64,000 nt of DNA from Patiria pectinifera. Taxonomy: Eukaryota > Echinodermata > Asteroidea > Valvatida > Asterinidae. The notes beneath the pieces are model-generated. The model was not told the origin of the DNA and searched no databases. It saw only the letters and a list, made by a program, of their open reading frames with translations. The stretch spans positions 6,814,932 to 6,878,931 of the forward strand of contig CM057138.1 in NCBI GenBank assembly GCA_029964075.1, written 5' to 3'. Made by a program: the position numbers and the translations under genes. Shown piece by piece: positions 21,713-33,582 of this stretch; the stretch's first letter is position 1; each line of letters starts with the position of its first letter.

Positions 21713-24700
21713 CTGAAATGTTGCACACAAAAAAGAATAAAATGAAAAATGTAGCAATCATTCAGAAAAGCAAAGAACCATTACAAAAGACTACGAAACA
21801 AATGCAGCGGGGTAACTGAGCTATCCAGCCCTACATTGGTATAGTCTACCACGTTGTTCATGGGGCAATAGTCAGAAGCCATAAACTTGTTAACGTGCCT
21901 TGCAGCCAGGGATCACAACCAATGTCATGAACAAACTCTATTCCTAAACTCATTCATTAATCTATATTTCGGGTTCAGCTTGAAGAAAAAAGTTATCTTA
22001 TTTTACTTTCGTACAGTTCAGAAACAAAGATATTTGCACAAAATACGACTGAGAGGCTTCTTTTAACTGGGTAGTAATGCTTCAAACCCTTTAATGGTCT
22101 AGTAGATCCACACATAATTACTTTAATTCTTTAGTAGAGCAAGCTTTAAAGGGTTTTGAAATATTGGAAGATTAAAAGACTAAAAAGTCAAGAATCCTCT
22201 ACCTTCTTTTGACGCGCAGAGGTCCAAAGAGAGCCCCCAGGGTAGTCATGGGTAGGCCCGTGTTGATCATCTCAAACCACTTGACAGTCACTTCACCCAG
22301 CATGGTGGCAGGCATGCCTAGTAGGGCGTGGTTGAAGTCATGTATTTCCCGATAGCGTTGCATGACATAGGCCAGATCAGGGTCGTCGACGAAATGCACC
22401 GGGGTGCGGGTGTCTGACGTGATTCTCTGCAGGTACAGGGAGTGTTCATGACTTGATTACAATACAGGTTTCAGTGGTACACTGAAGGGGGGCAGTGGAA
22501 ATTCAACACGGGACAGCCCATTCCTGACAACACCCCCATCCCCCCAACCCCCCAAAAAAGACAGAGGACTCAAAATAATATCCCCTTCCTCACAAATCAG
22601 GAAAACAATGCACAAGGTGTAATTGGGATGTTACGCCCCAACTATGGCACCGTCCTAACAATAATTAGGATGATTACTATTGTAGTTAGGATCGTCCCAA
22701 CTATAGTTGGGAATTCCCCAACTATTGATGATACTGTTCCAACAATACTCAGGACTGTCCCAACAATAGTTGGCACCACTGCCATAGTTGGCAGGTAACA
22801 AGCATATGCCTACCAGAGGCCACTTTTCAACTTCACACTCAACTACTTGCTCATAAATGTATTGTCTTGCAGAAAATAAAAATATGTCCCTCCTTATTTA
22901 TGTATTTGCCACACAATTGCAAATGCATCCAAGAGCCTCCATTGACATTCACAGGGAAAAAACTCCAAATATAAGTGTTTGTGGCCAAAAACAATAAAAA
23001 GGTTTCCGACACCTTGTCACTTAATGCAACATGAATATCATGTGGCAATTTCAACAAATGAATGCAACCATTTTCCCATATTTACGATGTCATTTAAACA
23101 AGTTTATGCCACATTATCTCTTTCAATCGCTCGAAAAACATGCAGTTTTCTGATAAATCAGGCCACATTTTGGGCCCACTTCAAAAAAATTGTGGTAAAA
23201 AAATAGTGATCGACTTTGGCCCGTAAATGAGTTATGCACGGTTCAGTGACGTTCATAAATTAAGACTGTAGTCGATGTGTTTACGCATGACGCAATGCTT
23301 AAGATTTGTAAGTTCCCTTTTTGCAGAATCAATCCTTTCAAATACAAGATTTTGACATCTTGATAGAGCCAGAACTTACATTAAATGTACGTCGTCCCTA
23401 TGCAATACAAGATACATTTTTTTAGCGAAAAAACGAGACTTCCAGCATCCATATGGTACAGGCATCGCGCAGTCTTGAAAAAACAAACGTTTGTACATGA
23501 CGTGACGTGCAAGAGATAATGAGAGCCTACATGGCAAGCTAGCCGTATGGCTAGCTGTCTTTGATACGTGCGCAGTATGCTCTGAAAAGTCAATCAGCGT
23601 CGTTAATACGTATTCCACATACACAGCGTTAAAGAAGAAACGTTTAGTGAAGAAACGCGCATGCGCACGCAGCCCATATACATTGACTGTGCTGCGCAAT
23701 TTCGGTTTGTTGCTAAGATCGTGTGTTTGTTTGTACACAGTACTCCAGTGTATTAAGTTCGCCTGTCTGAACCAAAATCTATTGGGGTCCACCTCGAGTC
23801 GCTCCTAATCTATTTGGTTCAGGGCGACTCTGGAATGCCTGTGTGGGGGTCAGGTACGGGAGATGGCAAAGCCAAATTGAATCGCGTGATGTTGCCTCAC
23901 TTTGGTGATTGGTGTATGGCGCCGAACATACCGTGTGATGCTTCCTCCTTTTCATGATTGGTGTATGACGTCCAATAGGATTGCTGAGGCTGTTCTGTTC
24001 AGTAAACCTGGTCTGTAAGCAAGGCAAAGACATGCCAAGTTTTCCCATAGAGAAGTGAGCCAAAATTACAGCAGAGAAATCCAAATGCGTGTGAGCTACG
24101 ATTTAAATCTTCTCTCAATTGACACAAAAAGTGGTTTCAAAACCTTAAGAAATATTGTGTGCAGTCCCTAGTACATGAATAGGGACTGATCGTATTACAT
24201 CAAAGTACCATGTGACCATCCGGTTTCCATGTGATTGGCCACCATTGCAGTAGGCCAAGCATTTGGTTAGCAACCGCGTTGTGAATTATAAACTAGACAG
24301 TAGGGCTTTCCACATAAATTAACCGCAACTTTTTTATCAAATGGCATATTGTGGTCTTTACCTAATTCCGTGTACGGTTGTCATAATTGTGCTGTCCCAG
24401 CGCTGAATGTTAGCTCCGCGTTTATCTCACAGTTTTTAGCCATCCATCAAGGCTTGGCTTCTACCTACTGATCAGTGTGTAGTGAATTCTTTCTTTTGGT
24501 GTACAAATGGCCCAAGCATGCGGCCCGGTGGTTATTAAGACGTGGCTCTGGTATTAGCGTACAGAAGACTGCCTATTCTCCGTAACTCCTGGAGTGGAAT
24601 GCGGATATGAAAGGGTTAAGCGTGGGCCCCACCACCTCACTCCGCACCGTGCTCTGAGACAACGTGAAAGTCATCTACACCAGAACAGTGCTACGTTCTT

Positions 24701-27700
24701 CTAGCTTCTATTTTATGCTTTACGGCTGCATGGGCTCTGAAACTGGCTCGGTAGCGTTTGCCCCTCACAGCAGACATGGCAGGCGAGTCTACGTAGCCAG
24801 TACTACATTTTTGTAACAATTAGTATAGACTCAGCAGTCTGTGAGCAACTTTTCATTTGCTACTTATATTTTTAGTTAGCCTCAGCAGTTGCAGCCGGTT
24901 TCGCAATTACAACTCCGCAGATGTGAGTTATTAACTTGGTAAGCTTATTTAAAAAATTCTTTAATCACTAAAACTATAAAACTGTGGCGCTATAGGATCT
25001 TTGCCTGATCTACTGCGAGGGTGACTCTAACTTTCCGGTACCAAGATGTAGGCCAGCAGGACACGTGGGTCAGTGACAGAACCCTGTAGTGCATTGCTCG
25101 TATTCCGGAACACTTACATTTCTCTTCATGAAATCTACATACTCTCTTCCCAGCGTGCCTAAGGGTAGACTAGCCAACCAGTCCATGTCCACTGTTCTTG
25201 TGTTAATTCTCGGTCTCTCGCTGACAGATGGAAAAAGAAACAATTTCATTTATTATTTTAATTTGAGAAAAATTGAAGCATGCACTGATGGGAAAACATC
25301 AAATTTAAGGGGTAAATTTTTGCACAAACATTATTCTCACATGTTGGTACCAAGTCAGACTATGAGATTATTTAACACAATTGAGCAAAAGTTTCTTTTG
25401 TTTGAAGAGGTTTGTTTGGGGAATGAGGGAAGAACAGTAAAGTAGATATTTAAATCTAGGTTTAAGCAACCTTTAAAAGCGTTCATAAATGGAATCTTGG
25501 CTATATTCACAGTACAATAAGGACTTCACCAGAACCAGTCTTTGTTCATCAGTAACTACAATAACTAGCGATTGTCCTATTCATCCCACCGCCAACTCAC
25601 TCAAGTATCTGCGTTCCCTCTGAGTCAGCCAACATCTTATCTTGAAGCCTCTGCAGTGCATAGTGTCCAGTCACCTCGCCTAGTGATGCAATCATATCTG
25701 TGAAAGTGCACAATATGAATCTGTGAATCCAATACAAACCATTTTCAATATTGCCTTGCAACTGTAAACTCAAATCACTTGAAAATATTCATAAATTGTT
25801 AAGATGGTATTTGATTTTTCTTAAATGAACAAAACAAAGTAAACTTGATACATTATATTATTAGATAATGGCTAACAGAGTGACATCAATAAATTATTAT
25901 TAAAATCGAAATCACAAGCCATAAAGTATCAAGGATGAACAATGAACAAAGGGAATGTCTTTGTCACAGTCTAGTCGAATAACTTGGCCATGATACTGGA
26001 CGACTTGTAATACTTGAAATTAATTGTTATAACAACTTTGTAAATTAACATCACTTATTCCACCCATCATTAACTACTGAACATTCAATAACTTTGATAA
26101 TGATATAAACATAAACATCATCACACATTACGACAACCAGATAAGAACTGGGGGAAAGTGGGAGAGAAAGTTACCATCGCGATACGGGTCATAGAGTGAC
26201 ATGAAAGCTGAGCCGACTGCAAGTAGTCCCTTCTGTAGTACAGTGGTTGGGATGTGCTCATCATATAAACACTGTTTGTCATCACTGGAATGCGCACCAT
26301 ACTGACTGGCTACTTGGTCTTCATCTGATAAGAAATGAAATGTAATATCATCATTTAATTTACTACTTTTCATTGATGCATTGCAATTTATGCGAAGATT
26401 TATCTTAAAAATATCTTAAAAATAAGCTACTGCAGGTTGTAAGTTCGATTTATTATTATGTGAGTCATCTTTTTATAGACACAAAGTACGATGTATTTTG
26501 ATTAAAACAATGTAATGTCATCAACTATGATACACCAAGTACACTAGAACGTGAGGTGTCCTACAATTAGGCCAAGTACAAAAAATGAGTAGTTTTTCGT
26601 CCGGCCTTTTTGAAAAAATGAAGGAGGCGGATTTTTAAAAAGATGGCCGATGGATTCATCAATTTTTTTCGACTACTTTGCTGATTCAAAATTGTGTCCA
26701 AAGGAGCTGTTACCCTTTCTACACAGCTACAATTTTGTTGGAAACAGATAAAAAACAAAACGTTGGCAATATATACATGTGCAAAATATGTTGAATTAAA
26801 AAAAAAAAGGAGGCGGTCAGGAAAAAAGGAAGTGGGCAGGGACGATAAACTGGTTTAATTTTTTTACTTGGCGTTGTTAAAACAAAGTACAAAAATCTAT
26901 GGCTGGGTACTTCTACAACTAGAAGGCGAAAAAAAAGTTACATCCTGATGCCACTTTTGTCAACTTGTCATCATATATTATCTCAATTAGGGTCAGTCAT
27001 TTCAAAAATGTTGAAAAGATATGAATCTCAGGGTCAGACTGAGAAACATTTCCAGTTTTGTTAGAAAATACTTTGGAAATGCACTAAACTGTCCATAGAC
27101 TTTGTACACAAACAAAGAAGTGGCGTCGGGATACTACATTCTTTCCCTAGGCTAGAACTAAGGCACCCATGTACTTCTAAGTTCTAGTTCTAGAAGTGTA
27201 TGGCCGGGGTACCTTCCCACATAGGCACAATTGCAGAATACCCCGCCACTCAATCTATATCCACCTCGTAGCTGGCTACGGAGTCACGGTTGATTGCCCT
27301 CAATAAACATTCTCAGCGCTACTTGTATGTACTATGCGTAATGCTCCACTGCTCTCCCACTCCGTATCCACGTAGCCGCCAACAGGGTGGTTGGTTTGGA
27401 CTTGGAATTTTTTCAGCAACTCCCATTCCTTTTGTGTTGCTTCATTCTCAAGCATATTCAAGGGGACTCCCACTCCGTAGCCGGAAAAAGGGTGGTTGGT
27501 TTGGACTTAGAATTTTTTCAGCAACTCCCATTCATTTTGTGTTGCTTCGTTCTCAAATAATGGACTCCCACTCAGTATCAGCGTAGCTGGCAATGGACTT
27601 GAATTGTTTCTTTTCCAGTGATTCCAACCGCGTAGCCAGAGATTTTAGGGGTGTATTTCCGAGTGGCGAGGTATTTTGCAATTACTCCATAACATATACA

Positions 27701-28318
27701 TGTAATGTACATATAGGCTACCAAGCACATAGAGCTATTACTTACATGCAGTGGATATTTGGCAGGTACCAGTTTTTGTTTTTTTAGTATTTTTAGTAAA
27801 TGTTATTTTCACAGCTTTGTTCATAAATTACGACATATCGGCCAGCCCGGCTTCCATTTGAACCCTCAAAAAGCAATTATATATCACTTATCAGCCAATC
27901 AGAGAAAGCCATAGTGAAATTATTGTTAAGGCCTACTGTAATAAGTAAAAGAATCCACTGCCTAGATCTGAAACAGTTCCAGGTTAATAATAGTTTATAC
28001 AGAAAGGCATTTGACAGATATTCATGAATTCATATGCAAAAAAAAATACATAAAATGAGATTTGCTTATTATTTTACCATTTAAATTGACCTCAAAGTTG
28101 TCGGCACCATTGGCACTGCCTCTCCTTTCACTTCCAGTCAAGTTTTCTTGGTCTCTGTGTTCGAGCTCGACCGTGGCCGTGGTGTCCACGCTACGTTGTG
28201 CGGTTGCTGCTGCTGCACATCCACCAAATTTTCGGGCGCCGATTTCACACTTTAAAATACAAGATCGGCCGATCACAATGTTTCCTAACTGTGCTATGAA
28301 CACCCTTAAGTGCGCCAT
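21553..28318 (-). CDS. COQ4: COQ4, ubiquinone biosynthesis protein, complete, six exons
   Basis: Reading the minus strand, exons 28318-28078, 26324-26175, 25697-25601, 25220-25118, 22426-22203 and 21712-21553 join to 975 nt (324 residues plus TGA). Codon phases agree at all five junctions. COQ4 is a mitochondrial matrix-side inner-membrane protein of the coenzyme Q synthesis complex. Family hallmarks seen are [20 protein letters not shown] (about 112-129), [30 protein letters not shown], and [19 protein letters not shown] running into the metal motif HDFNH (226-230) with x11 then Glu242. FEKRWEQP lies near the C-terminus. The N-terminal 80 residues are poorly conserved and Arg/Ala-rich, fitting a mitochondrial presequence. 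Human COQ4 is 265 residues, so this one has a long N-terminus. It is head-to-head with the NEK kinase gene. Confidence 0.95.
22203..22426 (-). CDS. COQ4: COQ4 exon 5 (metal motif)
   Basis: The acceptor is ctgcag and the donor gtagag. This exon carries the family's HDxxH-x11-E motif, here HDFNH with Glu twelve positions after the last His. The downstream segment [20 protein letters not shown] corresponds to human [20 protein letters not shown]. It ends two bases into an Arg codon. Confidence 0.96.
22625..22795. repeat. Cluster of imperfect palindromes around ccaactatagttgg
   Basis: About seven variants of (c)ccaacaatagttgg or tcctaacaataattagga occur within 170 bp, several being inverted repeats of one another. 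It lies in COQ4 intron 4 on the minus strand. Confidence 0.55.
24185..24380. repeat. Dispersed repeat, partner of 17220-17420
   Basis: This lies within COQ4 intron 4. A further short match follows at about 25045-25085 (cgtgggtcagtgacagaacc) to 17530-17555. Confidence 0.6.
25118..25220 (-). CDS. COQ4: COQ4 exon 4
   Basis: The acceptor is tctgtcag and the donor gtaagt. It encodes [20 protein letters not shown] followed by [14 protein letters not shown]. The human counterpart is ERPRISTSTLDL and LPEGSLGREYLRFL. It ends in phase 0. Confidence 0.92.
25601..25697 (-). CDS. COQ4: COQ4 exon 3
   Basis: The acceptor is tttcacag and the donor gtgagt. It encodes [19 protein letters not shown], then [12 protein letters not shown]. 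The split codon GA plus C gives Asp before ERPRI in exon 4. Human COQ4 has Gln at this Asp. Confidence 0.92.
26175..26324 (-). CDS. COQ4: COQ4 exon 2
   Basis: The acceptor is cttatcag and the donor gtaact. It encodes [19 protein letters not shown], then [19 protein letters not shown] and SLYDPYRD. The human counterpart reads [20 protein letters not shown]. It starts the conserved COQ4 domain. Confidence 0.93.
26571..26872. mobile_element. TIR element in COQ4 intron 1
   Basis: The left end gccaagtacaaaaaat and the right end aatttttttacttggc are inverted with one or two mismatches. The 302-bp interior contains ggaggcgg twice and no coding region. Confidence 0.45.
26937..27137. mobile_element. 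Short MITE family M, copy 1
   Basis: The ends gttacatcctgatgccactt and aagtggcgtcgggata are inverted repeats. The interior matches the copy at 29713-29897 (ctgagaaacattt, ccatagactttgtacacaa). It lies in COQ4 intron 1. Confidence 0.7.
27354..27620. repeat. Tandem repeat, period about 100-113 bp, 2.5 units
   Basis: Each unit starts ctcccactc and contains gggtggttggtttggactt, attttttcagcaactcccat and tttgtgttgcttc. The third unit is partial. It lies in COQ4 intron 1. Confidence 0.8.
28078..28318 (-). CDS. COQ4: COQ4 exon 1 with start codon and mitochondrial presequence
   Basis: The start ATG is at 28318-28316. The segment begins [20 protein letters not shown] and contains several Arg/Lys and no acidic residues before the first Glu at about residue 25, as expected for mitochondrial targeting. 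The donor is gtaaaa after NFEVNLN and leaves one base. An acidic stretch ([10 protein letters not shown]) follows before the conserved domain begins in exon 2. Confidence 0.82.
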
Positions 28319-28738
28319 AACTTAGAAATCTCGAGATAATGGTGTTTATTACGATAAATTGTGGAAATATGTTTCTACTTCCGTGCACTTTCAACGTCAA
28401 CACTGACATGTGTTCATCGATTTATGCTAATGAGGTCAAATTTGGTCAAATGTCACACGTACCTTGCATATTAAAAAGTATAGTCTGGTTTCCTCGTATA
28501 GCACATTGCGCTTTTTTTCATTGGATGGAGACAATTGCCAGACAGCCATTACCGGATACTTGCGGAGCAGACGAAGTGCACTCTGGTTTTGGGTCTTAAT
28601 TTAACTCCATTTTGGCCAATCGAATGATTGTCAGTGAAACTTATTTACACAAAGGTACTCTTTTATGACATACGCAGTGCACAATTCAGCCAGCCTGGTT
28701 TGGTTTTGCTCTGTGAGTGAGTACTTCGCCGTTGCCAG
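28319..28738. promoter_or_regulatory. Candidate divergent promoter between COQ4 and the NEK gene
   Basis: This stretch lies immediately upstream of the COQ4 start codon and reads outwards on both strands. CpG occurs more often around 28120-28260 and 28680-28770 than in the flanking AT-rich DNA. On the plus strand cgttgccag is followed by gtaagc at 28739, a consensus splice donor that could end a non-coding first exon of the NEK gene. No TATA box was obvious. The assignment is inference. Confidence 0.35.
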
Positions 28739-28803
28739 GTAAGCGCTACGGCTTTCAACGTCTGCCGGGCTGTGTTGTGTACAAAATTGGTACAATAAAT
28801 ATT

Positions 28804-28822
28804 ACTAGGGGGTTAGGGTTAA
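28804..28822. mobile_element. Terminal fragment of the piggyBac-like MITE
   Basis: The sequence actagggggttagggttaa equals the inverted left end of the copy at 34009. Only the tip is present. Confidence 0.5.
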
Positions 28823-28845
28823 CAGGTTAAAGGGAATATACATGT

Positions 28846-29320
28846 ACATCATTTGCTTTTGCTGTAATTTTCAGAAATGGATGGATTTGGGGGGTTGGTA
28901 ATAATATAGCAAATGTTGTTAAACTGACTTTGTTGACGTTTTGGGTTCGTAGATGCTAAAAAAAACCAGGAAAAACAATAATTTTCCTGTAGTCTGGTTC
29001 CCTGACTCCATTTAAGATGAAATGGGGCAATTTATTGACATTGGGGAATTGTAAGGTTAGGGCACCAGTCTAGCTGGCTTGTTCCCGTTTATAGGTGTGT
29101 AATCGATAACTAAATATGGTAATTTGGGGCCAGTATTTGAAAAAAGCCAGTTTTGTCCAATGCTGGTCGGCCGACTAGCATTGGAAAAAATATACACTTT
29201 TCTTGAAAATGATAGTATACCAGGTGCCATGATTTTACAGGATGCTTTAGACTATCATTCACTAAAAGTCCGGCAAGGTATTTCAAAATAATTTGTAGTT
29301 TTATTTTTTGATGTTTGCAA
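28846..29320 (+). repeat. Dispersed repeat family D, copy 1 (empty site)
   Basis: The copy runs from ttttgctgtaattttcagaa to atgtttgcaa. It also occurs inverted at 33583-34450, as an inverted fragment at 34515-34700 and direct at 35325-35990. At about 28917-28925 it contains gttgttaaactgac, the uninterrupted TTAA target occupied by a MITE in the inverted copy. Confidence 0.75.
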
Positions 29321-29712
29321 GTGTTGTATTTTCTCTTTAAAGTGCGATAAAAAGTGCTAAAAAAATAAGTGCTATGAATATGATAAGTATGAAGTATGAG
29401 TGACTATCATGAGCTGCACTTGCTTGACACACAAAACCATATACGTGCATATACATGTATTGTACTTTTTTGTTGGCCTATCCAGATTTAACAATAACAT
29501 AAAAGTTACCGTGAAACACCTTGTTTTATTTTTAGGCCCCCTATTTGTTTCACGGTATTAGGCCCCCTTACTAATAGTAATATATCATACATGTAAATGT
29601 GCGCCATCTTGCCTGCAGGGCATTTTTACAAGCTTTGCTGTGGGCTGTGTACACATTATCAATGGAACACTTCAATATTTTCCCTGCTAAATTTGACTTT
29701 TTTGAAAAAAAA

Positions 29713-29897
29713 TTGCAACCTGACGCCACTTTTTTTCTTCATATATCATCTCAGTGAAGGTCAGTCATTGCAAAAATGATGATAAGACATGAATCTGGGA
29801 CTGAGAAACATTTTCAATTTTGTTAAAAATGCTTAAAAAAAATTCTTGACTCTCCATAGACTTTGTACACAACCGCTGAAGTGGCGTCAGGTTGCAA
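29713..29897. mobile_element. Short MITE family M, copy 2, perfect 19-bp TIRs
   Basis: The element begins ttgcaacctgacgccactt and ends with the exact complement. It is 185 bp and non-coding. It is the better preserved of the two family M copies. Confidence 0.8.
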
Positions 29898-30291
29898 CGT
29901 TTTTTCCGACTTTTTTAGGACATATCACTTTCTGATGGTGATATACATGTATGTTCATGTAGCTCACTGAAGGGAAAAAAGTGATGGCCAGATATGGGAA
30001 TCTTTCCAATTATTCAATCAAAAGTATGTGTGGCTCCATGGTTAAAGGCATTGAACTCTGTTGGATTTAGCAGGTTGGTCCTGATGGGAACCCTTTTAAG
30101 GTACAAGTTTTCTTCCACTAGTGTTTTTAAATCGAAATCTAACATTTTCTTTGCAGAATATTTTGTCTCTCTGTTTTGTGGCACTGGAAGATTTTTTTAA
30201 AGGGAAATAAAATCCGAAATTGCTAGGTATAAATGATAGGGCATAGGAGATCCCAGAACCTTCTGCATTGTAGCTGAACGTTTATCCAATC

Positions 30292-30660
30292 ATGCTACCA
30301 AGGTCACGTGCAGCATGTCATGACTACAAAGTCAAAAAGATGACCTTGCTAGGTAAGATCCACAGCAGAACACCAGTCCTCAGTCACCAATGCCCGAGTC
30401 TGGTTCGGAGCGAAAAAGATGAGAACGACTTGGTGCAGTGCATCACTGGCATGTCCAAAAAGGGACATGGGAGCTAGAGCTCTTGATGATAGTTAAGAGT
30501 AAGATGAGGATGGCCAACAAAATCCCTTCCGTAATAACCTGCCAGGAAGAGACTGGCTGAAAGGATTCTTGAGGCGGCATCCGAAAGTACGGCTGAGGGT
30601 TTCAGAAAACTTTGGACGATATAAAAAAAGATTCATGTATGGTTTGATGATCTAGAAGAG
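30292..30660 (+). pseudogene. Fragment of a pogo/Tigger-type transposase (CENP-B-like HTH)
   Basis: Two frames together resemble the N-terminal DNA-binding half of pogo-superfamily (Tc1/mariner) transposases. One frame gives ENDLVQCITGMSKKGHG (to about 30476), like the EEELVxxIxxMSKxGHG segment. A second frame from about 30515 gives NPFRNNLPGRDWLKGFLRRH followed by PKVRLRVSEN, the classic GxDWLxxFxxRHPxLxLRxPE signature. A stop codon and frameshift lie between them and no DDE catalytic domain follows. It is an old, dead copy. Confidence 0.65.
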
Positions 30661-30841
30661 TTTTTCCAGGGTGATGAGGTTGTAGATGGTTTGTCAAGCT
30701 TTGGTGATCCAAGACAAGTTTCCAACACCGACGAAAGCAAATGTCCACTTGCAGCAGGCATTTATATGCCACTAATGATGATCTTTTCTGGTGTGAGATT
30801 TCACTTCAACCTCACAGTAGGTGTTCCCGATTAAGTTTGTT

Positions 30842-30990
30842 CAAACCCAACCGGGAACTGAAACCGACCCGACCCGAAACCAAGGGTCGGGTCGGGTCAG
30901 GTCAGTTTTTCCATCATTTCAGTTGGGTCAGGTCGGTTTCGGTTAAATTTGCATAAATTTGCGATTTTCGGGTCGGTTCGGTCCCCTGAG
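30842..30990. repeat. GGGTC-rich low-complexity palindromic segment
   Basis: Units of cccgaccc/gggtcgggt and ggtcggtttcggtt occur in both orientations. Nothing coding is recognised. Confidence 0.5.
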
Positions 30991-32509
30991 CCATTTGTGA
31001 TGTCGACATGGTGGATGTGACCATCTGTATTGCCTGCTAAAAACTGGATTGATTGTGAACAGCCAACCGGTGGTTCCATAAAACACAGAGGTGCACCGCT
31101 TATTGACAGCGTAGAAGAGATGAACGTAGAGGAAGTGGCAGAGCTGGACTGGTTTGGTATCTTTGTCTGTAAAGAATATTGTTTAATTTCTAAAACCTTT
31201 CTTGCCATAAAGTAACTGCCTTTAAAAGTAGGGGCCTAAATGTTTCAAATTATCTCTTCATTTTTACTTGCAGGAAATACCCAAAAAATGTCAAGACATA
31301 CATTTATTTGGTATCACAACTATTTGTTAGAGTGCAGTTGCGGCTGTAAACTAAATAATGTTAAAAGTGGAATTTTCAGAGTAACGTTAAAAAGACAAGA
31401 GCAGGAAACAAGTGTCCAAGATCGTCTGCTCAGAACAGCACACCCAATAGAAAGATGGTACCCCTCTCCACTTTTTACTTTTTGTGGGGCCAGATGACCA
31501 AAAAACTCTGGTCTGTCAGGAAATTTGTTGTCACACACCCCTGGCTCTGAGTGTGACAAGTGTTAGTGAATGGCCGATGCCCTACTGTAATTAGTGTAAG
31601 TCCACCAACTTACATGTACTTTTTTTTTTCACATAGGCCCTACATGTAGGAATGTACACTTACATACATGTAGATGCAGCTTCATTGTACGATGGCAGAT
31701 TTTTTTTTTAGAAATGTGTATACATTTTCTCGAAAAGGTTTACCCCTTTTATGCTTGCTTTTCAATTTTCCCCAAGAACATTTGTTAATCGTTCAATATA
31801 GTTTCTAAACTCACCTTTATTTGAACTATGGTACCAACATTACAGATGAAAAAAAAATACATGTTATAAGCATAGTAAGCATATCAAGTAAATAAAGTTG
31901 CATTCTTTTATCCACATCCTGTACTTACAAACCCTCAAGATAGACAGAGTAATCCTATCCACAGTGGGTGGGGTGCTCATAACATGTACAACGTACCATG
32001 AACAATGTACAAGTCCAGGTTTTTTTAGTCCTGTAGACTTGCATTATATTTCCTTATCAATAATCTTCTATGTGTCTTGGTTTCTATCAATGTTTTTGAT
32101 TGTCTTGTTATTATTATTTCTGTGAGGGGAATTCTGTGGGATGGGGGAGTGCCATCATGATAGCCACAATAGCCTTGGGATGAACCAAATCTCAAATTAC
32201 ACTGAGGCTATGAACTATATGTAATCCTAGACTGTACTGCATTATCAGCCCACTCAGGGGTAGGTGTCAGTGCTTTGTTACTTTTCTTTGGACATATGTA
32301 CTCATTCTAAATGGTCTTTCTGTGAAAGAAAAGATCAAAAACTCTGATTTTTGGAACAGCAGTTGCAAAAGATATATTTCAGCACAATGGCTGCAAGATA
32401 CAAATGCGTCTTGCAGTAAGATAGGGTGAATCAAGGGGTAAGAGGAGGTATCCACTCAGCAATGGTATGAGTAACAAAGCTTATTGCTTATGTACATGTA
32501 CGTAATACA

Positions 32510-33025
32510 GTTAAAACAAATATTGACTGCTTTGAGTGGTGGTGCAAAACTAGCCGCCTCCAGAGGTGATCCATGGAGTGTTCTGTTTTCCCAAGACGAA
32601 GCTGAGGGAAACGAAGGTTACTTTTACTAGCAGTCACAGTTTGTTTTATAATGCCTCACTCATAGATTAGTATCTGCTCACTCAAAGATTAGTATCCAAA
32701 ATCCATGTACAACATATGTGCTTCTATAGCCCAGGTTGGACACGATTCTGGACACAAGGAATATGTAAGCAAAATTTCAGCTTCCTCATGTAAAAATATG
32801 AAAAAAATGTGTTATAATTTTTTTCAATCTGGGCTAGTGCTTCTAGTTCAATATGAAAAATGCCAATTCATGAAATGTTGGAACCCAAGTCTATAGGGAG
32901 TGGGCCCAATAGGCATACACCCATGCATACAGACCTTCATGGTAAGATATATTGTAAAAATAGTAAATGTCATGTGACTTGCTGTCGGCCAATTAAAATA
33001 CAGATTGTGTGTGTGAGGTATTAAA
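32510..33025. mobile_element. Degraded hairpin-plus-TIR element
   Basis: The sequence aaatattgactgctttgagt followed by a hairpin with gtgatccatgg resembles 58351-58470. It is followed by ttataatgcctcactca and, at about 32998-33022, cagattgtgtgtgtgaggta, diverged versions of the TIRs at 58474 and 58865. Confidence 0.5.
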
Positions 33026-33582
33026 TCCTTAGATGTGTGTAGTTTGATATACAGATTCATAAGTGTACTTTCGTGGGAAGGAGGAGTGCAGTTCGTTTTT
33101 CCCTGATTCTGAACTTTTCTATATTTTCCTGGGCTTTTTACTACTTTTAGGGAATCAATCAGTAATTGAATTGCATGTAGAGTGCACATTGCTGAATCCT
33201 GATGCATGTATGTAGACATACATGTGTACTTGCAGATCAACTAATGAGCCGAGATGCATCAGATATGCAGCAGTACTCTATTATTGATGACAATTTGACC
33301 AAGCATGCAAGATTAGTTGAGCAATGTCACTAGAAGCTTGATTTCCCATGCAGTGTTAAACACTGCCTGCACATTGGTTTGATATCTGCCGGCAAATTGT
33401 ATAAAATGCATTGAGTCCATGCACACTGTAGATCTCGTATTTGGTAATGTATACAGCTCCGTGCCTCAAAGTCATGGGCTACCCAACCCAGACCTTACTT
33501 CTTCTTGGGAATCATGCCACATATTTGTGGTCAGATTGATCGCATTGGTTTATTGAGGTCAAAGGTAATACTAATGTACAAC

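Noticed and set aside
25089..25445. A 118-residue plus-strand frame
   Set aside because: It overlaps COQ4 exon 4 on the opposite strand and is a shadow of it.
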